Assembly (NCBI GenBank): GCA_900100245.1
Contig: FNEU01000004.1
Location: 1 to 52,893 of the forward strand
Direction of reading: 5' to 3'
DNA: 52,893 nucleotides
Source of the DNA: Lachnospiraceae bacterium G41
GTDB taxonomy: Bacteria > Bacillota > Clostridia > Lachnospirales > Lachnospiraceae
Positions 27,009-35,780 of this stretch are shown one piece after another. Made by a program: the position numbers and the translations under genes. Under the pieces are notes generated by a model. It did not search any database, was not told the DNA's origin, and worked only from the letters and a program-made list of their open reading frames with translations. Numbering within the stretch: the first letter of the stretch is position 1; each line of letters opens with the position of its first letter.

Positions 27009-28358
27009 ATGATAATAAAGAACGGTCGAATAATCGATCCTGCAAACCAAACAGACGCCATCGGAGATATCTTTGTCAAAGACGGTATCATAACGAATGT
27101 GATCATAAAAGATGATATGTCCGATAATGCGGACATATCGGATGAAGAAATTATAGATGCAACGGGCCTTGTCGTAATGCCCGGCTTTATAGATGTTCAT
27201 TCACATTTCAGAGATCCCGGATTTGAATACAAGGAAGATATTTATACCGGCGCCAAAGCAGCGGCAGCAGGCGGATATACGACCGTTGTTTTAATGTGTA
27301 ACACAAAACCCACAGTGGATACTCCAAAGACTTTGGATTACGTTTTAAACAAAGGGAAAGAAACCGACATAAAAGTCGAATCCTGCTCAACCGTAACCTA
27401 CGGTTTAAAGGGCGAGAAGCTCACGGATTTCGACGAAATGATTAAGCATGGCGCAGTTGGATTTACCGATGACGGCATTCCTCTGATGGATGAAAACATT
27501 CTTCGCGAAGCGTTCAGGAAAGCGAAAGATTATCCCGTCAGCCTTCACGAAGAAGATAAAACGCTCATAAAAAACAACGGCATCAATCACGGCAAAGCAA
27601 GTGAGTTTTATGGTGTATACGGCTCACCCAGAGAAGCGGAAATAAGTCTTATAAAAAGAGACTTACAGATAGCGCTCGAAGAAGGCGGAATGATAGACGT
27701 GCAGCATATTTCCTCAAAGGAAGGCGTAGAACTTGTTAGAAATGCGTTAAAGAAAGACATGGCAAACCAAGGAGTTTCAGAAGGATTTGCTATGGAAGAT
27801 AGCACTGAAGGCAATTCGAAACCGACGAGGCATATTCATGCTGAAGCAACTCCCCAGCATTTCTCGCTAACAGAAGATGCACTGATTGAAAAAGGTACGC
27901 TTGGCAAATTAAATCCTCCTTTCAGAGAAGAGGCCGACAGACTTGCAATCATCGAAGGCCTAAAGGATGGAACGATAGACTTAATCGCAACCGACCACGC
28001 GCCTCACGCAGCAGAAGAAAAGGCCAAGAGCATAACTGAAGCTCCAAGCGGAATGATAGGTCTTGAAACAGCATTCGCACTTGCTGTTACACATCTTGTA
28101 AATGAGGCAGGAATGAGTTTGTCGGATGTTGTAAGTAAGATTACGATTAATCCCGCAACTTTATATAAATTTGATCGCGGAACATTAAGTATTGGCAAAC
28201 CCGCGGACATCACTATCGCTGATGTGAATGAGAAGTGGGTTGTAACTAAAGACGATATAAAATCCAAATCATGTAATACACCTTTTTTAGGAGAAGAACT
28301 AACTGGAAGAATCAAGTACACAATATGTGACGGACGAATTGTGTATAAGAACATATAG
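27009..28358 (+). CDS. pyrC: dihydroorotase
   Basis: Predicted 449-residue amidohydrolase that cyclises carbamoyl-aspartate in pyrimidine synthesis. The N-terminal metal ligands appear in DVHSHFRDPG (near 62-71), and the ATDHAPH motif (near 326-332) provides the catalytic aspartate. Length and pattern fit the class I enzymes. It is the first of three pyrimidine genes (pyrC-pyrK-pyrD) and starts 12 bases after murF; a local GGAG precedes it. About 20 residues around 253-273 form an acidic extra loop. Confidence 0.94.
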   Translation: MIIKNGRIIDPANQTDAIGDIFVKDGIITNVIIKDDMSDNADISDEEIIDATGLVVMPGFIDVHSHFRDPGFEYKEDIYTGAKAAAAGGYTTVVLMCNTKPTVDTPKTLDYVLNKGKETDIKVESCSTVTYGLKGEKLTDFDEMIKHGAVGFTDDGIPLMDENILREAFRKAKDYPVSLHEEDKTLIKNNGINHGKASEFYGVYGSPREAEISLIKRDLQIALEEGGMIDVQHISSKEGVELVRNALKKDMANQGVSEGFAMEDSTEGNSKPTRHIHAEATPQHFSLTEDALIEKGTLGKLNPPFREEADRLAIIEGLKDGTIDLIATDHAPHAAEEKAKSITEAPSGMIGLETAFALAVTHLVNEAGMSLSDVVSKITINPATLYKFDRGTLSIGKPADITIADVNEKWVVTKDDIKSKSCNTPFLGEELTGRIKYTICDGRIVYKNI

Positions 28359-28366
28359 GAGGCAAC

Positions 28367-29143
28367 ATGTTTTACAGAAATATTGATGAAGGGAAGGTAA
28401 TTTCGCAGGAAGAAATATCAAGCGGAATCTTCAGCCTTCTCGTGGAGAATAAAGGCGCAGCATTTGCGTCGCCGGGACAATTTGTCGGAGTGTATCCAAA
28501 CAGCAAGGATACTCTTTTAATGCGTCCGATTAGTATTTGCGAAACTAAAGACGGCGCCACAAGACTTGTTTACAGAGTAGCTGGAAAGGGCACCAAAGAG
28601 TTTTCTTCTCTTCAGAAAGGTGATAAGGTTAAACTTATTGCCAACCTTGGTAACGGCTTCCCCATTGACGAAGTAAAAGGCAAATGCATTGTGCTTATGG
28701 GTGGCGGTATCGGAATCCCTCCCATGCTTGGTGTTGCAAAAGCGCTTAAGGGAGAAGATGTTCACGCATATCTTGGCTTTAGAAACAATGATACATTTCT
28801 TGCCGACGAATTCATGCAGTACTGCAAGCTTTATCTTGCAAGCGAAGACGGCAGCGTAGGCGTAAAAGGAAACGTTCTTGACGCACTTAGAGCAAGCACA
28901 GGAATAAAGCCCGACGTTATCATGGCATGCGGCCCCATGCCCATGCTTCGTGCTATCAAAAAGTACGCAGAAGAAAACGACATCATTGCATATATTTCGC
29001 TCGAAGAGCGCATGGCCTGCGGCGTGGGAGCGTGTCTTGGCTGTGTATGCAAGACAGTTAAAAAAGACGATCATTCACATGTAAACAATACAAGAATCTG
29101 TACCGAAGGTCCGGTTTTTGATGCAAGGGAGGTGGATATCTGA
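28367..29143 (+). CDS. pyrK: dihydroorotate dehydrogenase B, electron-transfer subunit
   Basis: Predicted 258 residues. FAD-binding RPISICE (near 46-52), the GGGIGIPPML nucleotide-binding turn, and the [2Fe-2S] cysteines in ACGVGACLGCVC plus a fourth in RICTEGP near the C terminus identify PyrK. It passes electrons from the PyrD FMN to NAD. Overlaps pyrD by one base (TGATG), consistent with 1:1 synthesis. Confidence 0.95.
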   Translation: MFYRNIDEGKVISQEEISSGIFSLLVENKGAAFASPGQFVGVYPNSKDTLLMRPISICETKDGATRLVYRVAGKGTKEFSSLQKGDKVKLIANLGNGFPIDEVKGKCIVLMGGGIGIPPMLGVAKALKGEDVHAYLGFRNNDTFLADEFMQYCKLYLASEDGSVGVKGNVLDALRASTGIKPDVIMACGPMPMLRAIKKYAEENDIIAYISLEERMACGVGACLGCVCKTVKKDDHSHVNNTRICTEGPVFDAREVDI

Positions 29144-30045
29144 TGAATACAAAAGTTACCATCGCCGGTGTGGAATTTAAAAATCCCGTTATGACTGCAT
29201 CGGGAACATTCGGCTCGGGAATGGAATATTCGCAGTTCGTGGATTTAAACAGACTCGGAGCTGTCGTTACCAAGGGTGTGAGCAACGTACCCTGGACAGG
29301 CAATCCTACTCCGAGAGTGGCAGAGGTTTACGGAGGCATGCTTAATGCCATCGGTCTTCAAAATCCCGGCGTCGACGTCATGATTGAGAGAGACCTTCCT
29401 TTCCTCGCAAAGTATGATACAAAGGTTATCGTTAATGTTTGCGGAAAATCTGTCGAAGATTATATTGAAGCGGTTGAAAGATTAAACGATACCGCAGTCG
29501 ATATGTTTGAAATAAACGTATCCTGCCCCAACGTAAAAGAAGGCGCAATCGCTTTCGGCCAGAAGGCAGATGCACTTTTTAACATAACGGATAAAATCAA
29601 AAAAGCTTCAAAGAAACCCATCATCATGAAGCTTTCACCCAATGTCACGGACATTACCGAAATGGCAAAAGCAGCAGAGGCAGCAGGAAGTGATGCAATC
29701 TCGCTCATCAATACCATTACCGGAATGAAGATTGACATTGAAAGAAGAAAAATGGTGCTTGCAAACAAAACCGGCGGAATGTCCGGCCCTGCTATAAAGC
29801 CTGTTGCGGTAAGAATGGTTTACCAGTGCTCAAAGGCCGTTAAAATCCCCATCATCGGAATGGGCGGTATTATGACGGGCGAGGATGCCATCGAATTCAT
29901 CATGGCCGGTGCGAGCGCAGTAGCAGTGGGTGCAGCAAACTTTATCAATCCTTATGCAACAATAGATGTGGTTGAAGGTATAGAAAGATTTATGATTTCC
30001 CACAATATTGCCGATATAAATGATATCAGAGGTTGTGTGGAATAA
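29143..30045 (+). CDS. pyrD: dihydroorotate dehydrogenase (NAD+), catalytic subunit
   Basis: Predicted 300 residues, class 1B. FKNPVMTASGTFGSGMEY, the NVSCPNVKEG loop with the catalytic cysteine (near 128), KLSPNVTDI and the FMN-phosphate-binding GMGGIMTGEDAIEFIMAGA are all present. It oxidises dihydroorotate to orotate with PyrK. Start coupled to the pyrK stop. Confidence 0.96.
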   Translation: MNTKVTIAGVEFKNPVMTASGTFGSGMEYSQFVDLNRLGAVVTKGVSNVPWTGNPTPRVAEVYGGMLNAIGLQNPGVDVMIERDLPFLAKYDTKVIVNVCGKSVEDYIEAVERLNDTAVDMFEINVSCPNVKEGAIAFGQKADALFNITDKIKKASKKPIIMKLSPNVTDITEMAKAAEAAGSDAISLINTITGMKIDIERRKMVLANKTGGMSGPAIKPVAVRMVYQCSKAVKIPIIGMGGIMTGEDAIEFIMAGASAVAVGAANFINPYATIDVVEGIERFMISHNIADINDIRGCVE

Positions 30046-30068
30046 GAGCAAATATCGGGGGATATGAT

Positions 30069-31370
30069 ATGGCAATTAACAAAACCGTAAGAGAAAAAGC
30101 ATATGCTAAGGTTAATCTCGGGCTCGATGTTTTAAGAAAACGCGAAGACGGATATCATGAAGTAAAAATGGTGATGCAGACCATCGGTATCTGCGATGAA
30201 CTGATTATATCCACCTCCGCCGATACTCACGGAGTTACCCTAAAAGCAGACGTAGACAATCTTCCGCTTGACGATACCAACTTAATCGTCAAAGCGGCCA
30301 ATCTTATAATCGAAAAATACGGCATCAAACAGGGCATTGAAGTTAAGCTCATAAAAAATATTCCAATGTCCGCAGGTCTCGCGGGCGGAAGTTCCGATGC
30401 AGCCGCAACACTTCGCGGAATGAACAGACTATTCGGCCTTGGTTTAACAGATGAAGAACTTTGCAGACTCGGTGTCAGAATCGGCGCAGACGTGCCTTAC
30501 TGCATCCGCGGCGGCACATACTTAGCCGAAGGCTTGGGCGAAATTCTCACTAAACTTCCCGACGTGCCTCAGTGTACCGTACTCGTGGCAAAACCCAAAT
30601 TCGGCGTTTCCACAGGCTACGTATATCAGAACTTAAGACTTGACCAGGTGCGCAAACATCCTGACGTAGATGCGGTTGTAGACTGCGTCAAGAAGAATGA
30701 CTTAAAAGGCATCGCTTTCAACATGGAAAACATCCTCGAGACAGTTACCATCCGCGACTATCCTTTTATCCAGATCATAAAAGACATAATGAACGACTTC
30801 GGCGCTTTGAAAGCCCTGATGAGTGGCAGCGGTCCTACAGTATTCGGATTGTTTGATAACAAGGCAAATGCAGAAAGGGCAGCAGTTACTTTACGAGATC
30901 TCGACGATGTCGGCGATGTAATTGTTACATGCTTCGAAAATCTTAACTCCGACGAGGTCACCAAGAAAGCTCAGATTACTCTTAAAAGTGTAATGGATGC
31001 CGACGAACCTTCGATTGAAGTTCATGATTGTATCGCAGTTGAAAGACGCGGAACCATCAGCGTATCCTATCGCGAAAAAGATCCCGAGACCGGTTCCGAA
31101 ATCCTCAACACCATGACCATCAGCGACAGACGCCTCGATTACAGCAAGGCAGGCTCAACCAGCACCCACATGGTCATCACTCCTGATGAAGCGACCAGTA
31201 CAATTTACCGTACACCATTTGGTAACATCATCATTGACATTATCTGTCACGAATATGTTCTCAACGAAATCGCTGACAGAATCATGCTCGAACTTGATTA
31301 TGATGTGATGCAGGGCGGCACAAACGTAAACCATTGCAACATGACGTTGGAAATCGAATATAATATCTAA
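30069..31370 (+). CDS. ispE: IspE kinase fused to a DUF1934-like domain
   Basis: Predicted 433 residues, while IspE is about 285. Residues 1-291 are a full 4-diphosphocytidyl-2-C-methyl-D-erythritol kinase of the GHMP family: AYAKVNLGLDV at the N terminus, the ATP-binding PMSAGLAGGSSDAAA (99-113) and MSGSGPTVFG (251-260). Residues about 300-433 resemble DUF1934 (YwiB-like, beta barrel), with the SVNTQMV-like STSTHMVIT and YRTPFGNI. The fusion has no stop or frame change. ATG 30069 follows GGGGGAT; a longer GTG start at 30033 overlaps pyrD. It makes a methylerythritol-phosphate pathway intermediate for isoprenoids; the role of the added domain is unknown. Confidence 0.86.
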   Translation: MAINKTVREKAYAKVNLGLDVLRKREDGYHEVKMVMQTIGICDELIISTSADTHGVTLKADVDNLPLDDTNLIVKAANLIIEKYGIKQGIEVKLIKNIPMSAGLAGGSSDAAATLRGMNRLFGLGLTDEELCRLGVRIGADVPYCIRGGTYLAEGLGEILTKLPDVPQCTVLVAKPKFGVSTGYVYQNLRLDQVRKHPDVDAVVDCVKKNDLKGIAFNMENILETVTIRDYPFIQIIKDIMNDFGALKALMSGSGPTVFGLFDNKANAERAAVTLRDLDDVGDVIVTCFENLNSDEVTKKAQITLKSVMDADEPSIEVHDCIAVERRGTISVSYREKDPETGSEILNTMTISDRRLDYSKAGSTSTHMVITPDEATSTIYRTPFGNIIIDIICHEYVLNEIADRIMLELDYDVMQGGTNVNHCNMTLEIEYNI

Positions 31371-31392
31371 AATATATTAATATTTCTTCATA

Positions 31393-31422
31393 CCTCGCAA
31401 CCAAATGGTTGCGAGGTTTTTT
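31393..31422 (+). terminator. intrinsic terminator after ispE
   Basis: Perfect ten-base stem CCTCGCAACC/GGTTGCGAGG, loop AAAT, six T. Ends the ddl-murF-pyr-ispE run of genes. Confidence 0.95.
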
Positions 31423-31558
31423 ATTGCCAAAAGTAACTTAATAAAGTAGAATGTGAATACATTCAAATCACATCATGTCCGATTCGGACATTATTTCCCG
31501 TTTTTTATAAAAATATGTGTATAACCTGGGGCAAAGTGTATTTTTTGACAGAAAGGAG

Positions 31559-31588
31559 TTGACACGATTGAGATATATCTCATACAAT
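31559..31588 (+). promoter_or_regulatory. promoter with internal palindromic operator
   Basis: TTGACA (31559-31564) and TACAAT (31583-31588) with 18-base spacing. The spacer contains the perfect 14-base palindrome TGAGATATATCTCA (31569-31582). An operator between -35 and -10 is the usual autoregulation site of HigA/XRE antitoxin-type proteins such as the one encoded just downstream. Confidence 0.78.
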
Positions 31589-31661
31589 AAAGTAAAAGAA
31601 ACAAACATAAATCCATTTATGATTGGATAAAAAGATACAAAGAAATAAAGAGGTGATTTTT

Positions 31662-31952
31662 ATGACTCTAAAAGAATATAAAGAAAAAAGAATGAAAGAT
31701 CCGGAGTTTGCGAAAGCTTATGTGGATATGCAGCCTGAAATGGAAGTGATTCGTGCTTTGATTGATGCGAGAATCTCTCAGAATATGAGCCAGAAAGAAT
31801 TGTCAGAGAAAACAGGCATAGCGCAGACGGAGATAAGTAAACTTGAAAACGGAACACGCAATCCGTCAATCAAACTGCTTCAGCGTCTCGCCGACGGAAT
31901 GGATATGGTGCTTAATGTAACATTTATACCCAAGGAAAAAATGATGAAATAA
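31662..31952 (+). CDS. XRE-family regulator, HigA antitoxin-like
   Basis: Predicted 96 residues. An N-terminal helical segment (KEYKEKRMKDPEFAKAY) precedes a helix-turn-helix at about residues 35-85 with SQKELSEKTGIAQTEISKLENG. This layout is typical of HigA-type antitoxins of HigBA modules. No toxin gene of RelE/HigB type is found on either side, so this is an orphan. AGAGGTGAT is upstream of ATG 31662. Probably represses itself at the palindrome 31569-31582. Confidence 0.88.
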   Translation: MTLKEYKEKRMKDPEFAKAYVDMQPEMEVIRALIDARISQNMSQKELSEKTGIAQTEISKLENGTRNPSIKLLQRLADGMDMVLNVTFIPKEKMMK

Positions 31953-31979
31953 AAAAAGGCAGTTCGTTTTGAACTGCCT
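31951..31979 (-). terminator. bidirectional terminator
   Basis: AGGCAGTTC (31957-31965) pairs perfectly with GAACTGCCT (31971-31979). On the minus strand the stem is followed by seven T, making a strong terminator for the 31986-32495 gene; on the plus strand the T run is weaker. Confidence 0.88.
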
Positions 31980-31985
31980 AATATT

Positions 31986-32495
31986 TTACTTTTTACTAAT
32001 CGGTTTCGCACCGGCCTTTTCCTGAAGCTTCTCAACCGTACGCTTGAAGACGTTTTTCTTCTTGGCGGGAGGAAGTTCCTGCTTGCCGTGCGCAAGTTTT
32101 ACGGATACGATGTACATTCCGCTGATAACAGCCTTAACTTCTTTCTTAACGGGAATGGAATCGAAGATCTTGTCGTCTGCGATGAGTGTTACGATCTGAG
32201 GTCCGACCTTAGCCTTTACAACGGGAACCTTTAAAAGTCTTGTCATCTTCGGCGCCTGATCAACTACCGACTGAGGGAAGCCTGCGTCTTTAAATCTGCA
32301 TTTCTTCTTGTCGATGATAAGCATTGTAACATTTTGTCTTGCGGCATCAATCTGCTTCTGTTGCTCAGCCTGCTTCTTATCCATTCTCTTTCCGACGAAG
32401 AAAAGAACGATAACTGCTATAAGTAAAACCAAGGTAATGGACATCATTACGATGGAGAATGGTGATATCTGTGCTAATAGTAAATTCGGTATCAT
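31986..32495 (-). CDS. membrane-anchored protein of unknown function
   Basis: Predicted 169 residues. One strong hydrophobic helix (about 14-35) is followed by a basic, Gln/Lys-rich segment, a compact beta-rich domain of about 90 residues and a Lys-rich C-terminal tail. No catalytic motif is visible and I do not recognise a named family. By the positive-inside rule the soluble domain would be cytoplasmic. AGGAGG lies seven bases upstream of the start on the minus strand, so the gene is well supported. It is divergent from the ATPase gene at 32778 across 282 bases. Confidence 0.78.
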   Translation of the reverse strand: MIPNLLLAQISPFSIVMMSITLVLLIAVIVLFFVGKRMDKKQAEQQKQIDAARQNVTMLIIDKKKCRFKDAGFPQSVVDQAPKMTRLLKVPVVKAKVGPQIVTLIADDKIFDSIPVKKEVKAVISGMYIVSVKLAHGKQELPPAKKKNVFKRTVEKLQEKAGAKPISKK

Positions 32496-32777
32496 TTATG
32501 GCCTCCTAAAAAATTGCTATATCATCATAACAAAAAACTCTGAAAATAGCAAGAATACATAAATTTGTAAAAATGTTTAAAAAAAGCCGTTAAGCATTAT
32601 AAAATATGTAGAATACGCGTATTGATTTATAAAAATTGCTGTGTTATCATAAACGCGATAAAATTTCACGAATTATACATAAATATAGGATATGATATGT
32701 ATGTCGAAAGAAATTTCGGCGTTCATTTTTTTACACAGTCAAAAATCCTATAGGAATTAATCATAAAAGGTCAGCAT
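32496..32777. promoter_or_regulatory. divergent intergenic region
   Basis: An AT-rich stretch of 282 bases between two divergently transcribed genes, so it must hold promoters for both. TATAGGA and several TTTACA/TTTATA-like elements are present, but I cannot pick convincing -35/-10 pairs. Confidence 0.3.
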
Positions 32778-33458
32778 ATGAGCGATAGGAAGTTTAACAT
32801 TATATGCGGTCATTACGGATGCGGTAAGAGCAATTATTCAATCAATCTTGCCCTCGATATGGCGAAGAACGGGCGCAGAGTCATGCTCGTGGATTTGGAC
32901 CTCGTCAATCCGTACTTCCTTTCATCGGGCTACAAAGATATGCTCGAAGAAAACGGCATCAAAGTAATCGCTCCGCTCTTTGCAAACACCAACGTCGAAA
33001 CGCCCGCGCTTCCCGCAGACTTAAACCTCATGTTTGAAACAGACATGGACGTCGTGATGGATCTCGGCGGCGACGATGCAGGCGCAGTAGTCCTCGGCCG
33101 CTACGCAGGGCAGCTTTCGCAGATTGACTACGAAATGACCTACCTTGTAAACAAATACCGTAACCTCACTGCCACAGTAGAAGATACGGTAGAAATCATA
33201 AAAGAAATCGAAGCCGCTTCACGCTGCAAGGCAACCAAGGTTTTAAATAACTCGCACTTAAAATTAGAGACAACATACAAAACCATTGAAGACTCAATCG
33301 ACTATGCAAAAGAAGTGGCAGAAAAGTTAGAGCTTCCATTCATAGGTACAACGATTCCAAAGTTTCTCTTGGAAGATGAAGAAATAAAGAACATAGTTGA
33401 ATCTAGTGATGAAACATTTATCCCAGTGGAGATTTTTGTAAAGGCTCCGTGGGAATAG
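32778..33458 (+). CDS. ParA/MinD-like P-loop ATPase linked to the VOR operon
   Basis: Predicted 226 residues. The N terminus IICGHYGCGKSNYSINLALDMA is a Walker A of the SIMIBI (MinD/CobQ) class, followed by MLVDLDLVNPYF (switch) and a hydrophobic strand VVMDLGGDDAG (Walker B/switch II). Homologues are regularly found next to ferredoxin-dependent 2-ketoacid oxidoreductase genes in Clostridia, as here. A role in maturation or regulation of that enzyme is inferred only from position. A 277-base structured gap separates it from the ferredoxin gene. Confidence 0.85.
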   Translation: MSDRKFNIICGHYGCGKSNYSINLALDMAKNGRRVMLVDLDLVNPYFLSSGYKDMLEENGIKVIAPLFANTNVETPALPADLNLMFETDMDVVMDLGGDDAGAVVLGRYAGQLSQIDYEMTYLVNKYRNLTATVEDTVEIIKEIEAASRCKATKVLNNSHLKLETTYKTIEDSIDYAKEVAEKLELPFIGTTIPKFLLEDEEIKNIVESSDETFIPVEIFVKAPWE

Positions 33459-33487
33459 AAAGTGCAAACCGACATTTATTAGACTAC

Positions 33488-33644
33488 CCGGGAGTGCCAA
33501 TCGTATGATGCACAAGCGGGTAATCGGTCACCGTCGGCACTTAACGAGCAGAGCACATTTGTGCGAAGGCGAGTTTAGTGACCGCTACGTGGGACCGCTT
33601 AGCGAGAGCGTGCCCGCGGTGTATCGTGCGGTTGGCACTCCCGG
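33488..33644. repeat. 157-bp nested inverted-repeat element
   Basis: CCGGGAGTGCCAA at 33488-33500 is exactly complementary to TTGGCACTCCCGG at 33632-33644, and the pairing continues imperfectly inward to about 33520 and 33613. Inside are further nested arms (GGTCAC/GTGACC, and GCACATTTGTGC at 33553-33564). A separate hairpin GGCAA..TTGCC follows at about 33650-33673. The element is GC-richer than its surroundings. It could be a MITE-like repeat or a structured leader RNA of the ferredoxin-vor genes. Confidence 0.7.
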
Positions 33645-33735
33645 TGAGAGGCAATGAAGTTATGCGGTTGCCACTCCCCCTGAAACGCACAAAACAACGG
33701 CTAAACATACACAAACGAAAGAGAGGAAAATACAA

Positions 33736-33942
33736 ATGGCAAAAGTTACGATTAACGAAGCTTTATGTAAAGGTTGCGGTCTTTGCGTCGAAGCGTGCCC
33801 CAAGAAATTGCTTGTGCTTGCTACGGATCATATTAATGCTAAAGGATATCATCCTTCTACAATGACCGATGAATCTCAGTGCGTTGGTTGCGCATCATGT
33901 GCAATCATGTGTCCGGATGTGGCTATCAAGGTGGAAAGATAG
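33736..33942 (+). CDS. 2x[4Fe-4S] ferredoxin subunit of 2-ketoacid:ferredoxin oxidoreductase
   Basis: Predicted 68 residues with two cluster motifs, CKGCGLCVEACPKK and CVGCASCAIMCPDV. It is the delta subunit (VorD/KorD) that carries electrons from the thiamine diphosphate site to free ferredoxin. Thirteen bases before the alpha subunit gene. Confidence 0.94.
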   Translation: MAKVTINEALCKGCGLCVEACPKKLLVLATDHINAKGYHPSTMTDESQCVGCASCAIMCPDVAIKVER

Positions 33943-33954
33943 GAGGAAAGATAA

Positions 33955-35019
33955 ATGGCAGAGAAAGTTTTGATGAAAGGTAACGAAGCTCTTGCCGAAG
34001 CAGCTATCCAGTGTGGCTGCAAGCATTACTTCGGTTATCCTATTACCCCTCAGACAGAGGTTGCCGCATATATGTCCAAGAGACTTCCCAAAGAAGGCGG
34101 TGTATTCCTTCAGGCAGAGTCAGAAGTAGCGGCTATCAACATGGTACTTGGTGCAACAAGTGCAGGTGTCAGAGCAATGACATCTTCATCTTCACCGGGA
34201 ATTTCACTTAAGTCCGAAGGTGTTTCCTACATCGGCGGTTCAGATCTTCCCGCACTTATTATAAATGTTTCAAGAGGCGGCCCCGGTTTGGGTGGTATCC
34301 AGCCTTCACAGTCAGATTACTGGCAGGCAACAAAAGCTTTAGGTCACGGCGACTTCCAGCTTTTCGTACTTGCTCCTTCAACCATTCAGGAAATGGTAGA
34401 CTTCGTATCACTTGCATATGAAGTAGGCGAGAAGTACAGAGTTCCCGCTATGATTCTTTCCGACGGTATGCTCGGACAGATGATGGAGCCCGTTGAATTC
34501 CCTACCAAAAAGGATGAACCCATCGCAGATAAGCCCTGGGCAACAAACGGTCACCAGAACAAGAGAAAGAAAAATATCATCAACTCATTATACATTCAGC
34601 CCGAAGAGCTCGAAAATCTCATAAAAGAAAGATACGAGCGTTATGCAAAGATCAAAGAAGAAGAGCAGAGAGCTGAAGAATTCATGTGTGACGATGCTGA
34701 AATCTTTGTAGTAGCTTTCGGCGCAAGCTCACGTGTATCAAGAAGTGCTGTAATGCAGGCAAGAGCAGAGGGTATCAAGGCCGGTCTTATCCGTCCCATC
34801 ACACTCTGGCCTTTCCCTGACAAGACAATAGAGAAGAACGTAGACAAGGCTAAGCAGTTCCTTTGCGTAGAAATGAACATGGGTCAGATGGTTGACGACG
34901 TTAAGTTAGTTGTCAGCGGACGCAAGGAAGTATCATTCTTCGGACGTACAGGCGGTATCATTCCTACACCGGCCGAAGTACTTGGCGAAATTCGTAAGCT
35001 TGCAGGAAAGGAGAATTAA
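33955..35019 (+). CDS. 2-ketoacid:ferredoxin oxidoreductase, alpha subunit (VorB-like)
   Basis: Predicted 354 residues. KGNEALAEAAIQCGCKHYFGYPITPQ is the typical N terminus, and SSSPGISLKSEG and GGPGLGGIQPSQ-DYWQ follow. It binds the 2-keto acid and contributes to CoA-dependent oxidative decarboxylation (3-methyl-2-oxobutanoate in VOR, 2-oxoglutarate in KOR). The sequence favours VorB/KorA; substrate cannot be fixed from sequence. Confidence 0.94.
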   Translation: MAEKVLMKGNEALAEAAIQCGCKHYFGYPITPQTEVAAYMSKRLPKEGGVFLQAESEVAAINMVLGATSAGVRAMTSSSSPGISLKSEGVSYIGGSDLPALIINVSRGGPGLGGIQPSQSDYWQATKALGHGDFQLFVLAPSTIQEMVDFVSLAYEVGEKYRVPAMILSDGMLGQMMEPVEFPTKKDEPIADKPWATNGHQNKRKKNIINSLYIQPEELENLIKERYERYAKIKEEEQRAEEFMCDDAEIFVVAFGASSRVSRSAVMQARAEGIKAGLIRPITLWPFPDKTIEKNVDKAKQFLCVEMNMGQMVDDVKLVVSGRKEVSFFGRTGGIIPTPAEVLGEIRKLAGKEN

Positions 35020-35021
35020 TC

Positions 35022-35780
35022 ATGGCTGTAGTATTTGAAAAACCCAAGGCATTAGCTGATGTGCCTTTTCATTACTGCCCCGGATGTACACACGGTATCG
35101 TACATCGTCTTGTGGCAGAAGTTTTAGATGAACTCGGCGTTGAAGGACAGACAGTAGGTGTTGCTTCCGTTGGATGTTCGGTATTCAGTTACAACTATTT
35201 TAACTGTGATATGGTACAGGCTGCACACGGCCGTGCTCCCGCAGTTGCAACAGGTCTTAAAAGAGCGCTTCCCGACAATGTAATCTTTACATATCAGGGC
35301 GACGGTGACCTCGCTGCTATCGGTATGGCAGAAACAGTTCATGCCGCTACAAGAGGGGAGAACATCACAGTTATCTTTATCAACAATGCTATTTACGGTA
35401 TGACAGGTGGCCAGATGGCTCCCACATCACTTCCCGGACAGGTTACACAGACTTCTCCTTACGGTAGAGATGTTAAGACAGCAGGTTACCCCATCCGTGT
35501 ATGCGAGCTTCTTTCAACACTTTCAGGAACAGCTTTAGCACAGCGTGTAACAGTTGATTCCGTAGCACATGTAAGAGAAGCTAAGAAAGCCATCAAGAAG
35601 GGCTTTGAAAACCAGATTAACAAGAGAGGATACTCCATCATCGAAGTTGTATCCACATGTCCTACCAACTGGGGACTTTCACCCAAGGAAGCTATTAACT
35701 GGCTTAGAGACAACATGCTTCCTTACTATCCTCTCGGAGTATATAAAGATGTTACCGCTGAAGAAGGAGGGGATAAGTAA
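35022..35780 (+). CDS. 2-ketoacid:ferredoxin oxidoreductase, beta subunit (TPP-binding)
   Basis: Predicted 252 residues. HYCPGCTHGIVHRL near the N terminus and the thiamine diphosphate motif YQGDGDLAAIGMAE..INNAIYGMTGGQ identify the beta subunit, which holds TPP and, in relatives, a [4Fe-4S] cluster. Starts two bases after the alpha gene; stop overlaps the gamma start by one base. Confidence 0.95.
   Translation: MAVVFEKPKALADVPFHYCPGCTHGIVHRLVAEVLDELGVEGQTVGVASVGCSVFSYNYFNCDMVQAAHGRAPAVATGLKRALPDNVIFTYQGDGDLAAIGMAETVHAATRGENITVIFINNAIYGMTGGQMAPTSLPGQVTQTSPYGRDVKTAGYPIRVCELLSTLSGTALAQRVTVDSVAHVREAKKAIKKGFENQINKRGYSIIEVVSTCPTNWGLSPKEAINWLRDNMLPYYPLGVYKDVTAEEGGDK

Noticed and set aside
31423-31661. 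Toxin gene partner for the HigA-like protein
   Set aside because: No frame of RelE/HigB size or motif is present on either strand in this gap.
33447-33458. TGGGAATAG resembling the guaA attachment core
   Set aside because: It is the Trp-Glu-stop end of the ATPase gene; no further guaA-like bases surround it.
33578-33865. 95-codon frame overlapping the ferredoxin gene
   Set aside because: It lies in the inverted-repeat element and runs out of frame through the ferredoxin gene, which has clear cluster motifs.
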